From Neodontobutis hainanensis (Eukaryota > Chordata > Actinopteri > Gobiiformes > Odontobutidae), in the NCBI GenBank assembly GCA_024349245.1, contig JALDNG010000022.1, positions 12,151,001 to 12,215,000 of the forward strand: a DNA stretch of 64,000 nucleotides, in the 5' to 3' direction. Shown piece by piece: positions 50,040 to 61,200 of the stretch (the stretch's first letter is position 1; every line of letters starts with the position of its first letter). The translations under genes and the position numbers were made by a program. Under the pieces are notes generated by a model, which saw only the letters and a list, made by a program, of their open reading frames with translations, had not been told where the DNA came from and did not search any database.

Positions 50040-50720
50040 TTGGAGCCAGAGTGGGCTGTACATCTCTTTAATAATTCTTCTATTGTGTCTTCCTTTTGGA
50101 GTGACGTTGGAAAAATGTATAAGGAGGTTGGTTTGACTATTAATTTAGATTTTGTGTCAACAATGCCAGGTGAGTTTATAAATAGTTGTGAAATTGTAAA
50201 GTTTTATTTTTTAAAGCTACAAATAGGTTATCACGTAACATTAGGTTCGATTCCCGCTCGCCCCACAGTTCATACTGTCGTTGTGTCCTTGGGCAAGACA
50301 CTTAACCCACCTTGCCTCCAGTGTCCATAGCACTGGTGTATGAATGTGTGTGACTGTAGAGGTGAGTTTGGTGGTGGTAGGAGAAGGTTGTGAGCGCCGG
50401 TTGTGTGGCTGCCCCCCTCTCTGTCTGCCCCAGGAGTGAATGTGTGTGAATGGGGTGAGTGGAAGCTCCATGTAAAACACTGTTGTAAAGCACTTTGTGA
50501 TTATTATCTATGAAAGGTGCTATATAAATATAAATTACTTACTTACTTACATTAAAAACTTTAAAATGTTTATTAAAAGACAAAGAACATTGGATGGGCA
50601 CATTATCAATACAAACAATGACGTCATTAAATATAAAAAAGATGGGAAATTCTTTATAAATGTTTGGATCAGGAATAAGATTTTTTTTTTATTGGGTCAA
50701 ATCTGGATTTTGACTGGGGC
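50040..50720 (+). mobile_element. Possible L1-like LINE remnant split by a SINE
   Basis: The plus frame from 50040 reads AVHLFNNSSIVSSFWSDVGK, resembling the C-terminal HLFW..C..V..FW motif of L1-type ORF2 proteins. The frame is then interrupted by the SINE at 50244-50530, and another short frame follows it. Similarity is weak, and the element would be inactive. Confidence 0.35.
50244..50530 (+). repeat. SINE with 'AAAGGTGCTATATAAAT' type tail
   Basis: It starts with a tRNA-like B box (GGTTCGATTCCCGC) and the same body as the SINE at 47185 (CCCCACAGTTCATACTGTCG, CTTGGGCAAGACACTTAACC, TGCCTCCAGTG). It then carries a longer body and a different tail (AAAGCACTTTGTGATTATTA, AAAGGTGCTATATAAAT). 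Confidence 0.75.
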
Positions 50721-52914
50721 TGTGTAATTGATCTTATGGATTATGTGCATTGATTTAGGAGGTGACAGACACTGAAGGACTCTTGCCAGGTTGTTCAAAG
50801 TGAGATGGAGGGGGAAGGGTCTCAGATGAGGCATAGAATCACGTTAGTAAAGAGAATACATTTCTTTAGGTAGCAGAAGAAGTCCTGGCAGATAGTAGTT
50901 CAGACTCAGAGAGAGGGCTGCTCATGAGCAGATTTTTATTTCAATCCTGAGTGAGGACAACTTATCTGTATTGTGATTATAATTCTGTAGAAATTGATTG
51001 CATTACATAGCTTTACAGAGTGGTTAATAATATATTCTTAAGAATCTCCACTATTATTTACTTAAAGATATCATCTATTAGGCCATTTATATTGTATCTA
51101 TGTGCAATAAACTCTGATTGTGCTGATGCACCGGCTTGATTGATAAATCTGTAATTCCACCATCAGCTGCTATAAAAACATTTTACTTGGTTTGGCTCAC
51201 CTCAGTGCCCCAAATGGCACATAGACCTGTTCTAGGCTAAGTACACATCACAAACGCCCTTAGTATATTGAACATTTCCAGTAAATATCTGCCAGTCATT
51301 GATTTGCCAAAAGTATGTAACATTGTGAATTAATTATTAAAGGCAATGTTCAGAATGGCTTTCTTCCTTCATTACTTTGATACGGCTGAAAGTAAATAAG
51401 TAATAAAAAAAAAAAAAAATGGAATAAGGCAGGGCCTGTCTCATGTAATGATCAACTGGGAGGTACCTGTCACTCCTTTGTCACACTTTGTGATTGTTTG
51501 TTTTTCTAAACCACACTGTAGTACTTATTATTATTAAACCTGCCAGTGTAATTTTTGATGTTTGAAAAACAAAATTAATCCACCTAATCCAAGACCAATG
51601 GTTGAAAGAAGAAGAAAAAAACTATGACAAACAGTTATAGTTTAATCAAAAGTAAACCTGAATATTACTTGGTGATGAACGTTAAAAGGAATGATGAAGC
51701 CCAAAACTTGGTATTGGCTCCGATAATTTTTGAAAACTATACTTGAACAAATGAACACATAAGTAAAGGTTGTACAAGTTATCACATGCCTTGTTGTCTA
51801 ACTGCAAAGACTTGCATCAGTTCATGATCAGACAGCCCCCCATTTTATTCACCTAAACCAAGGAAGCCTCATTTGCAAAAACACAATTCCTTCTGTTTGT
51901 TTGTAATGGGTCCTGCTGCTGCACTGGGATGTGTTGTTTAAGACGTAGTGTAGTGACAAGACAAATCTAAAGTTCTTCCGTCTCTCACCCAAAAAATGAG
52001 TGGAATTTATATGACATACTTTGGGCAGTGCCAGACATTTTGTAATTATGAAAAGAGAATATATATATATGAAAAATATAATTCAAACCGACCAGCCCTC
52101 GCCCTCAAGTCAACATTACAGAACAAAAGTGACTGAAATGTTGTGAAACACGGAAATTTGCCACCTTGAACTAAAAGGCAATAAAAAGAAGTCAGGCCAC
52201 CTTTATTACATATATTGCACCAGTTAGTCTACAGCAGGTTTTTTATAACTTTAGTGCAACTATTTGGTGCATCTGTAACTCATCTGTAATTTAACTTACA
52301 GAACATTAACAAAAGGAAGATTAAACATGTATCACACTCTTAACATAAAAAATAGTAAAAAATTAGCATACCATCTTTTGTCAAACCAGTTCAATTGCAG
52401 TATTTAAAAAATAAATAATTGTTAAAAATTGTGTTTAAAATGTGGACATTCTTTAGAAATGCATCTAGAGCTATATCCACATTAAAAGCTACGTTTAAGT
52501 GTACTTAATTAGGTGTATCGAATGTAGCCCATAAGTCTTGTGTTTGTTCGCTAAAAGCGTAATAAATATTGCTTTACAATTCAAAAGGATTAGGCTACTA
52601 TTCTGCCTCCACACCCATAAAACCAATAAAAATTTGACACCAGATTTTTCGCAAGGCTAATGATCCACGAAGCAGTGTGGCTTACGCTACTGTAACGTTA
52701 GTCTACAATACGTAGTTCTTGAATTACTGTAGGAAGTATTTTTAAAAGCGTTTTAAAGTAGCCTGTAGGCAACAGTTTTATTTAGACTGTGTCAATTAAA
52801 GTTTGGAAAGCCCAAAACTGATTAAGCACATTTCCCGTTAACTAGAAGACGGACAGGGGCAATAAAGAATTAATAGCCTATAAAATATTGAACAAGTAAG
52901 TACTCACCATTCGC
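50721..52914. other. Spacer, no gene recognised
   Basis: It includes one arm (51321-51444) of the inverted repeat described below and A-rich tracts near 51405. No coding signal was seen. Confidence 0.35.
51321..51444 (+). repeat. Left arm of a 2.4-kb inverted repeat pair
   Basis: The arm reads CATTGTGAATTAATTATTAA, then GCAATGTTCAGAAT and GCTTTCTTCCTTCATTACTT, and ends near GGAATAAGGCAGGGCCTGTC. The same order occurs on the opposite strand at 53621-53750. Confidence 0.75.
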
Positions 52915-53010
52915 AGTCTTGTATTTCCGTCAGCGTCTATTGGCCCGAGTGGAGCTCGTGCCTGCTCAGAGGTTCTGCTCCGGTCCGCTACGGGGCAGCG
53001 GGGGCGGTGC
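52915..53010 (-). promoter_or_regulatory. CpG-rich exon-like segment with donor (orphan)
   Basis: GC content jumps here. On the minus strand the segment ends with an ATG directly before a strong donor (CGAATG|GTGAGT at 52915/52914). It could be a non-coding or start-codon first exon of a minus-strand transcript. The nearest downstream minus-strand gene is b3gnt3 copy 2, about 7 kb away. Linkage is a guess. Confidence 0.3.
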
Positions 53011-53620
53011 CTTCTGCTGATAGAGGTGGGTCAAGAACACCGTTCTTTACCCGTCCTATACCCAGGAAGGACCGCCGTAGACTAGTGTAGCTATACATGT
53101 AAATATATATAATGGATAGGCGGTAAAAAGATGGATGGATATGTGACAAAAAAAACAAAACAATCAACAATCAACTGTACGCTGTTTATCTTTTTTTTTT
53201 TTTTTTACCAAGGTAGTCCTACATCTAGTTAGCTTACTCTGTTTTAGTATATTCACAGAGCCCTTATTATTGTTGTTCTGTAAAAATCTAGTGGCGTTTT
53301 AACTTGTTGAACAACTTGAATGTTTCACTCGTCTGTCTCAGCTTTCTCAAAAAATACCAGGATGTGGGTGTACAAAAAAAAGGAAGTGGGAAGAAAAACA
53401 ACAGCATCGCTTCTTTGAACTCAAATATAGGCTGGTTTAATAGGGTGTTTTTGTAGACCTAGTTCTATGTTTTACTCTATATTTCTGTTTTACTTTATAT
53501 TTCCAACTCTATTATAAACCTTATTGAAGGGCGTGATGTTTTATCTGTATAGGTGGTACCACTACCACCAGGCTTTTGTAATATAATAGTAGATAGGCTA
53601 CACAATAGGCTGAAAGTCAG

Positions 53621-53750
53621 GAGACAGACCCTGCCTTATTCCCTGTGTTTTTGTTATTCAGAAACTTATTTACTTTGATGTTAGCAGTGTCAAAGTAATG
53701 AAGGAAGAAAGCTATTCTGAACATTGCGTTTAATAATTAATTCACAATGT
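53621..53750 (-). repeat. Right arm of a 2.4-kb inverted repeat pair
   Basis: The reverse complement of this stretch matches 51321-51444 over nearly its whole length, with a small insertion near the A-rich part. Confidence 0.75.
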
Positions 53751-55323
53751 GAGAGGTAATAAGCAATCTAGCCTAATTAAAATATTAACAGCTGAATGCA
53801 CTTTGATAACCACAGATGGAAAGTTGCTTTAGTGTTCAAAATCACTTCCCCTTTTCTGTGCTCATTCTGTCGGGTGGTCCTTCGGTTGCCTCTATCATGA
53901 CTGCTTCCTTCTAGCTACCAATTTTTTAATTTTAAGTCCTTGGAAAATGTTTTAAAAAAAAACAAAATACTCCGTGATGTCACCCATTGTGTATTTCAGC
54001 CACTAGACGCATTGTAGTCTACACAGGCTTGGAAATCTAGATGCATATGCTGGCAGTGGTTACCTAAACTGAAGGGATCAGATGACTGTGTCAACAAAAG
54101 AAACTAGGAAATGTGTTTTAGTGCTCTTAGTTTCCCCCAATGATAAAATTAAATCTTAGATTATATGGTTTTAGTTTACTCCTATATAATTATAGGCTAT
54201 ATCAGCCTTACTTTTCTTTACTAGTAAGCCTTTATAATTAGGTCAAAAAGGATTACTAAAAGGTAGATCGGCTCTGAAGCACTGGTCCTACTGAATATCT
54301 TTAATCTAAAATGACAAACCAATGAAACAAAAGTGCTTGAGTGCTCCTTTGAGAGTCCATGTCTCTTCCTCTTTTTGTTTTAAGAGCCACATCCTGTCGG
54401 ATTTGGTAATTTTAAATTTAACGGTCTCCAAACATTCACATCTTGTACATCGGTTTATAGGCGACTGTTCTACAAAGTGCTTCTTAGACTGTCCCTGATC
54501 AAAACTGAAAACGATAGTTTAAAGAGCATTTACTGTAGCAGCCTCCAAACTCTGGAACATTCTCCCTCTGCGCATTAGAGCTGCTACATCCGTCCAGAGT
54601 ATTATATCACTATTAAAAACCTACATCTTTGCACTGTTAAAGTGTTAAATGCTATTATTTATTGATTGAACCACTCTGCCACGTGCCACGTGCACTATGG
54701 GTGCACATGGCAGAGTGGTTCTCCTGCCTTACAGCAAGAAGGTCGTGAGTTCAAAACCCGGCCAACTCAACCATTCTCGGCCGACTCCGGTCTTTTTGAG
54801 TGACAGTGAATGGTTGGCTGTCAATGTTTGTCTCTATATGTCAGCCCTGCGACTAACTGGCCACTGTCCAGGGTGCACCCCGCCTCAGGCCCAAAGCTAG
54901 GGGTCATCCACGACCCCTAACGGGACAAAGCGGTAGAAAATGAATAAATGAATGATTTTACTATAACTTTTTAGCTAAAACTTATGTCTTATTATCTTGT
55001 TTTTATTTCTCTTATTTATCATTTGATGTATTATTATTATTTTTAAGCCTGTACAGCACTTCAGGAAGCAGTTCTAACAAATGTAAAATGTGACTAGTCT
55101 GGCAGGTATGTGGACAAGACATGCAAAGTTGCTCTTCCCATAGATAACTGTCCAACAGGTTTATAATGTAATATAATTTATAATCTAAAATGCAAAAAAA
55201 GTCTAGCTTTTGAAGGTTTGGTGGTGCTGAAAGTGAACCAAAGCAATTGACAAATCCTTAAATCATAACATTTGAGGTAGTGTCTGGTGCATTTTCTTCA
55301 GAGGGGCAAAAGCAGAATTCACA
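53751..55323. other. Spacer with one short repeat
   Basis: No gene was seen apart from the repeat at 54697-54955. Confidence 0.35.
54697..54955 (+). repeat. tRNA-like short interspersed repeat (plus)
   Basis: CATGGCAGAGTGGTTCTCCT and GAGTTCAAAACCCGG resemble tRNA A and B boxes. The body (AACTGGCCACTGTCCAGGGT, ACCCCGCCTCAGGCCC) and end (ACGGGACAAAGCGGTAGAAA followed by AATGAATAAATGAATG) are a layout common in fish genomes. It is related at its start to 10186-10386. Confidence 0.55.
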
Positions 55324-56974
55324 TTAGCTTCTCAAGCGTTTTTTAAACTGGAAGCGACGCTGGACTGAGGTGACATTGTACTCCTGGGTTTTGAGCTTAG
55401 CAAAAAAATCCAAAAGGTTGTTATACAAGAATGAGATGGGCATGCCATTGAGGATGATCCCGAAAGAGAGGCAGCCGAAAGCTACAACGCGTCCCAGGAT
55501 TGTAACAGGAACCACATCTCCACTGCCCACAGCACACAGAGGCAACAATCCCAGATTTACATTACTGAATTATTTAAATTAATTCATATTCTATTACTGG
55601 AGTTTAAATGTAGAACAGCTGTCCCAGTCTTTCTGCTTTGCAACACCCAGTCCTCTAATCAGAAGTGCTAACTAGCAAAATGCATTGGAAATCTGTGTAG
55701 CAATAGTAGAAAAGGCTCAATAACAATAAAATGAATGGCACATTACTAAAAAAAGACAAAACTACAAAATAGTCCTTAAATCATCTGAAATAATTAAATT
55801 ACCACTGTTAATTTAAAATACATTACAGGTGAACTAGCTGAACTTGGTTGCATTTTTTGTGAAGAAACTGACAAAAGTAATACTTTAATCTGATTTAGTT
55901 GAACTGAGATTGGGGTCATTAACTTTCATTTGCATATTGTCTATTATGAGACTTACTGCGGCCCACCACCACCTCAATCTCTCTCAGCAGAGGGCAGCAG
56001 GGCAGAGCAGGTGAAGATCCCCAGGCCGATGAAGAGGAAGATGCAGTAGACCTTCTGGGAACACTGCCTCTGGGTTAACCCAAATGCCTTCATGCGAAAG
56101 ATGCGCAGCAGCTTAAATACTTTCAGCACATTGCTTAGCTTGCTGACACGAGCCATGGCCGTAAGAGCTTGCCTTTTGTCCTCGTTCTTTACGCCAGATA
56201 TGGCTTCAAAGATAATCTGGACAAAATAAAGCATGACTTCCACCAAATCGACAAAGTTGAGTCAACCAGTCAGAAACCTTTTCCAATCAGGAGTGGTGAT
56301 AAGGCAAATCGAGTACTCAATGGTGAAGAAAACTATGGTAAAGATTTCCACCCACTCCGTGTGGGTTTTAACATTTATTTTGTACATACTATAGTTCCTC
56401 CACAGTGTCTAGTACTATTGCCACAATGGAAATAAAAACACACAGGTTTGAGAAGATGGTGAAAACCTTGGTTGAAGCTCAAGAGTAAGAATTTTCTACA
56501 AGATTCCACACAATCTTCCTTACATTTCTAAACTGCATGGCCTTAAAATTCTCACTCTCCATCACCGTCTGTCTTTGACATCGCCCTGCTTCTCCTTGAA
56601 CACCAACCAGGAGCCCAACTGGAAGTCCATTAGGCCCAGGCCACAGTAGGCCACCTCTTCCTCAAAATGCATGGGGCATTTTTTTAACTGACCCATTGCA
56701 CCACTCATGTAGCACGGAGTAGTCATCACAGTGTGAACAGTGTTGCTTTGTCCTGGCAGAGTACTAAGAAGATAATGCGGGCGTTGGGATATTTAAAAGC
56801 ACATTGCCTGGGAATGTGGAACACCTTTCCGACTATATTGATTATATGTTGCTTTTTTGGTCTGTCCTTCCTTTTAGGGTCAGTTTTGTTATGTTGAGGA
56901 TTGTCCAGATTCTCCAAAGATCTCATGCATTGGCAGCTTTCCCACAAGATAAGGAAAATGACTGTCTTTGACAT
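55324..56974 (-). pseudogene. Pseudogene of a KCNV2-like (Kv8.2) K+ channel subunit
   Basis: Fragments follow the order of a voltage-gated K+ channel. T1 start: INIVGKVFHIP...KYPNARI (56974-56729), then LCDDYSV in another frame and FEEEVAYCGLGLMDFQLGSW. S1: KVFTIFSNLCVFISIVA. S2: TEWVEIFTIVFFTIEYSI. S3-S5: VEVMLYFVQIIFEA...VSKLSNVLKVFKLLRIFR...LFIGLGIFTCSAL (56246-55974). Pore end and S6: VGSGDVVPVT...FGIILNGMPISFLYN (55548-55324). Breaks are in-frame stops at about 56262-56264, 56389-56391 and 56479-56481, frameshifts in T1 and between S1 and S2, a deletion in T1 and loss of about ten residues in S4. The filter reads GSGD instead of GYGD. The FGIILNGMPIS block points to KCNV2. It is clearly non-functional. 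Confidence 0.85.
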
Positions 56975-58204
56975 TGCGTGACAAACAATAGAGCGAAAGA
57001 AATGCAGCAGAAATGCATACAGCCGAGAATGATTTCATCCATGGTATTTGTCTAAATATAGCTTAACTGTTGCTTCCCCAGTGAAACTTATCACAAAGCT
57101 TCATCTGCGCTGGCAAAGTTCCAAGATGAAGTGTTTTATCAGATTAAGATTAATTACTGTTGCAGAGAAGAATTAATTTGTGAGTAATACTTAGCCGTGA
57201 ATGTGTTCCAAGTTTTGTTCTGAACAATTGGTGGCTTAGTGAGTGATAGAAGAACTGAATTGAAACTAAGGACTTTTACATTAAACAAATCTTAAAAGTG
57301 AAACCCTGACTAAGTGTTTAACACTCCTGCCTCACAGAAACTAGACCATGGGTTTTTATTTGGGAAATTTGCATGTTCCCCCAATGTCTGTTTTTTTTTC
57401 TCGCCAATCATTTTTAAAATATAAATAGATACATAAAATGAGTCTTCTACACAATGTGGATTTTTATTTTAGATGTACACATTACATTACAAAAATAAAT
57501 AAAAGAAAATCATAAATAGCAAAATTCTAGCAGTTCAGCACCCTCACAGCAGACTTCTACATTTATCTGAAATAGCAAGGAACAAAAAAAGGCTGTACCC
57601 ACTCAATTTCAAACCATTAAACACACAAACACTGAAGATTTGATCCCAATGTAGCACCAGACTTAGAGAGCAACAAAACGGTATAATTTTTTATTTCTTC
57701 TAATCAGAAGTTTTCTATTTGGTTATTGCAATGTTATTAGGTCATTATAAATCATTTTCAATTATTTTGTTGTACTCTTCGGCATTAACTACTGTGTCCT
57801 CCCAGTGTTACTATAGGTTGCATAAAAACTGGTGACTCTAAATTGCCCAAAGTTAATGAATGCTGTGATCAACTGGCAATAATCCGGGGCCAATTGCTTC
57901 ACAATTAAAGCAGCACACTCCACAACCCCCAGTGAGATAAAAAAAAAAAAGAAAAAAAAATCAGAAGAAAATTAGAATGACTAATTGAACAGTAAACTGT
58001 TAGTGCAACATAAATGTCTTACATCCCGCTCGGTCTATTTCTCTACTTGACTTTCTCAGCACTAATATTTAGACTTTGAGAAATCAAAACTCTAAAGCGT
58101 CTAGGCCTGAAAATAGTAGGGTTTGTTGTCTTGTCGAACCATCAGGATCGAGGTCAGTGTGGAATGAGACAGCACCAGGTCAGCTGTCCATCTTTGCCAA
58201 ACCT
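56975..58204. other. Spacer between the pseudogene and the LDLR-family gene
   Basis: AT-rich, with no coding signal. It probably includes the 3' UTR of the minus-strand receptor gene. Confidence 0.4.
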
Positions 58205-61200
58205 TCAATCAGTGTCCAAGTCCAGCCTAACCAGAGTTTCCTGGAGAAAAGAGTAAACAGCACAGCGAGCGGACTATAAGCCATTATCTTAAAAAAAAAA
58301 CACACTTCACATGTAACAAATACTCAAATATTGTGACTTGTAAGTGGACACAGATATATTGTCGGAATAAAGATTTATTTTAGTTTAAGTTTAATAAGTT
58401 GTTTATGGATATAGACAAATAAAATAAAACCTGTTATAAATGAACCTCAAATAACAAAACCGGTTTGCCTTTGGACAGTGAACATTCTATTAAAGGGAGG
58501 TGGTAACTAATAATATGCCTGTCATTCATTAAGCCTCAACAACAAATGAGGACTTTGCAGTGGTTACTGCCAACATTTGCTTAACTAATGCTTTGTTTGA
58601 ATAAACTCTGACAAATGCTTACTCTGCTTAAACATACAGTAAATCCTATGAAGCTCTTATTTTCTTTACCTTGTGGTGCGATAGCAACCACAGCAACTTC
58701 CACCAGACGTCAGAGTCAAAAGGTTGTATTATATTATTAAGCACACAATACATGGGAGTACAAATATGAATGGCAAACCAACACCACACATAATTGTTAT
58801 ATTAAAGCAAACACAAAGACAGGATTTTTTTACAGTTATAGAAAGGTCTATGCAGGTTTTGTGTGCCGTTATGTTTGTATGGCTTGCCTTGGTTGGATCC
58901 ATGGATACATCAAGGATGAGTGGGTCCCTAGACTCTTTGAAGGAGAAACTTTGCTCGGTAAAACCTCTGGGGAGCCTAACCTCGTCTCTGCACCACCAGA
59001 TAACCATCCCCATCAGGAGAAAACACAGGAAGACTAGGAAGAAAAACTGAAAATTGTAAAAATATTCTTCATTTAAAAACATGAATTATAGAATGAGAAA
59101 ATGCACAGCGCTGAGACTCAAACATTAAACGTCTGGTTCTTAATAACCATGTTTAAGATAATGGGGAGATAAGAATTTACATACAAGTTCCACACAGAAA
59201 AGAAAGAAAAAGTCACTAAAAGATTCTTGCCTCATGTCTCTGCAGCTTTGTACAGTCTATCCATACAATTACACTTTTAAAATGAAATTACAGCCTATTG
59301 CATGTGTGACTGGGCAGCTGCAGACACTGACTGCTTGCTTATGACTCAACCTGCCCATGACAACTTTAGTAACACCCATGGGATATCTGCATCAGTTCCT
59401 TTCGGGGAAATTAGCAGGACAGAAAAAGTGTCTGAACTCAACCTTGCAGTGGCAAACGAAAAAGCAGATTCTTACTGGTAACAGCCAGGAGTCCTGCAAA
59501 TGTAGAATCAGGTAAAGCAGATGCCGGAACTGTTCGGGAAATGACCGGAAATCCCTCTGATCCGCCCTGTTCATTTTTTGATTGAGTGCAGCTGATATTT
59601 ATAGTCTTAGACATTAGCCTGACAGCACACTCGTACTGGCACACCATCTCGTTCAGTCCACAGGCAACTTGTTCTGGAAAAAATGTTTTAATTTTAACTT
59701 AAAAAAAAAAAAAAAAAAAAGTACCAAAAATTACCCAAAATAATTACAATAGGCTAACTTCTGTATTATTACAAAAGCTTACCTAACCTTACCTACCATA
59801 GATACACAACTTTTGACTAAACCACTCAAATCAATAAATAAAACTGTTTTTTTCACTTATTCTAGTAATAAAGACTGGGAATCCTTTTGACTGGCCTTAC
59901 TGTTTGGTTGAAGAGCTGGGTGGAAAATGACTACACCGCCCGGTGAGGTAATATTTTTGAGCAGTACTTGGAACTGGCTGCCATTGCGCTTGTTTGCTCG
60001 ACAGAGTGTGTGTGTACCTTCGTCACTCCAATATACAAAACCCTAAAGAAGAAAGCTAATACTTAATACCCACAGTAATGACCCCCCCCCCCCCCCCCCA
60101 AAAAAAAAAACAACATATTTAAATACACCCATTTGCAAGTTTAAGTATGTTTTATCGGTGTAGAATAAAGCATAGAATAAGCATAGACAAATAACATAAA
60201 AGGGTGTTTTATACCTCAAACACAACTAGTCCAAACGGACGATCCAGGTAACCATTGGACTCCACTACTGTTTTATGATGATGACCCTCTAGATTTACTC
60301 TTGAAATCCTTCTTAACCCCTGGTCCGCCCAGTAGAGAAGCCGGCGGGGCATATCTGTGGGGGACACAATATTCACACTAATGATACAACAATAATTCAA
60401 AAACAGGTTAGTTAGGATTTCTGAACTCACCCAGAGAAAGGGCAACAGGTTGATGTATTAAAGTAGCAACTAAAGTCTTTCGGATTAGGCCATCCAACCT
60501 TGAACTCTTAATCTTAGGAGAGGTCCCACACTCAGCCCAGAAAATCAACCTAGAAAATGTCATTTTTATAGTTTAGTTTGTATTTTAGTGCAGATTTTAA
60601 ACCTCACTGAGGACACAGTATGTCAACAATGATTTTGAAATGTCATTGTGAGTAGTTTCCACTGCAGTCGCCAAGTGAAGAATAGTGGCTTTGATTGTAA
60701 GGAACAAGGAACAGTGCCACACCTTTTCATAAATAGGCTTCACTTTGTGCTATACAGTATACAGACACTATTGCCAAAATGAAACCTATTGTAAAAATGA
60801 AACCTCTTGAATGAACCTTACCCTTGGAGAGGGTCAACAGTCATAGCACAGGGTTTGTCTAGTCCAGTTAACAGTTGGCGCTGTGCAGAGCCGTCCAGTA
60901 GGCCAACATTGACAGAGCCGGTGTCCGCACTGGGCCAGTACATTAGCTGGTGGATCCAGTCCACAGCCAGGCCAGAAACTGAGCTTGAACTCTTGAGAAC
61001 CAACTCAGCCTCTTGCGGTTTTCCATCAACCGACAACCTAAAACCGGTATAGCAAGACCGTAAGCATGAATCACACAAAAAGATTCATAGTGATGTCCCT
61101 TTGTCAGTTTTGTTTTTCATGAAGAACAAAAAAAAATCAAGATGTGTCAGAATGCAAACCAATCACATTTTAGGTCTTATGGGTTTCATGTCTTTCATTG

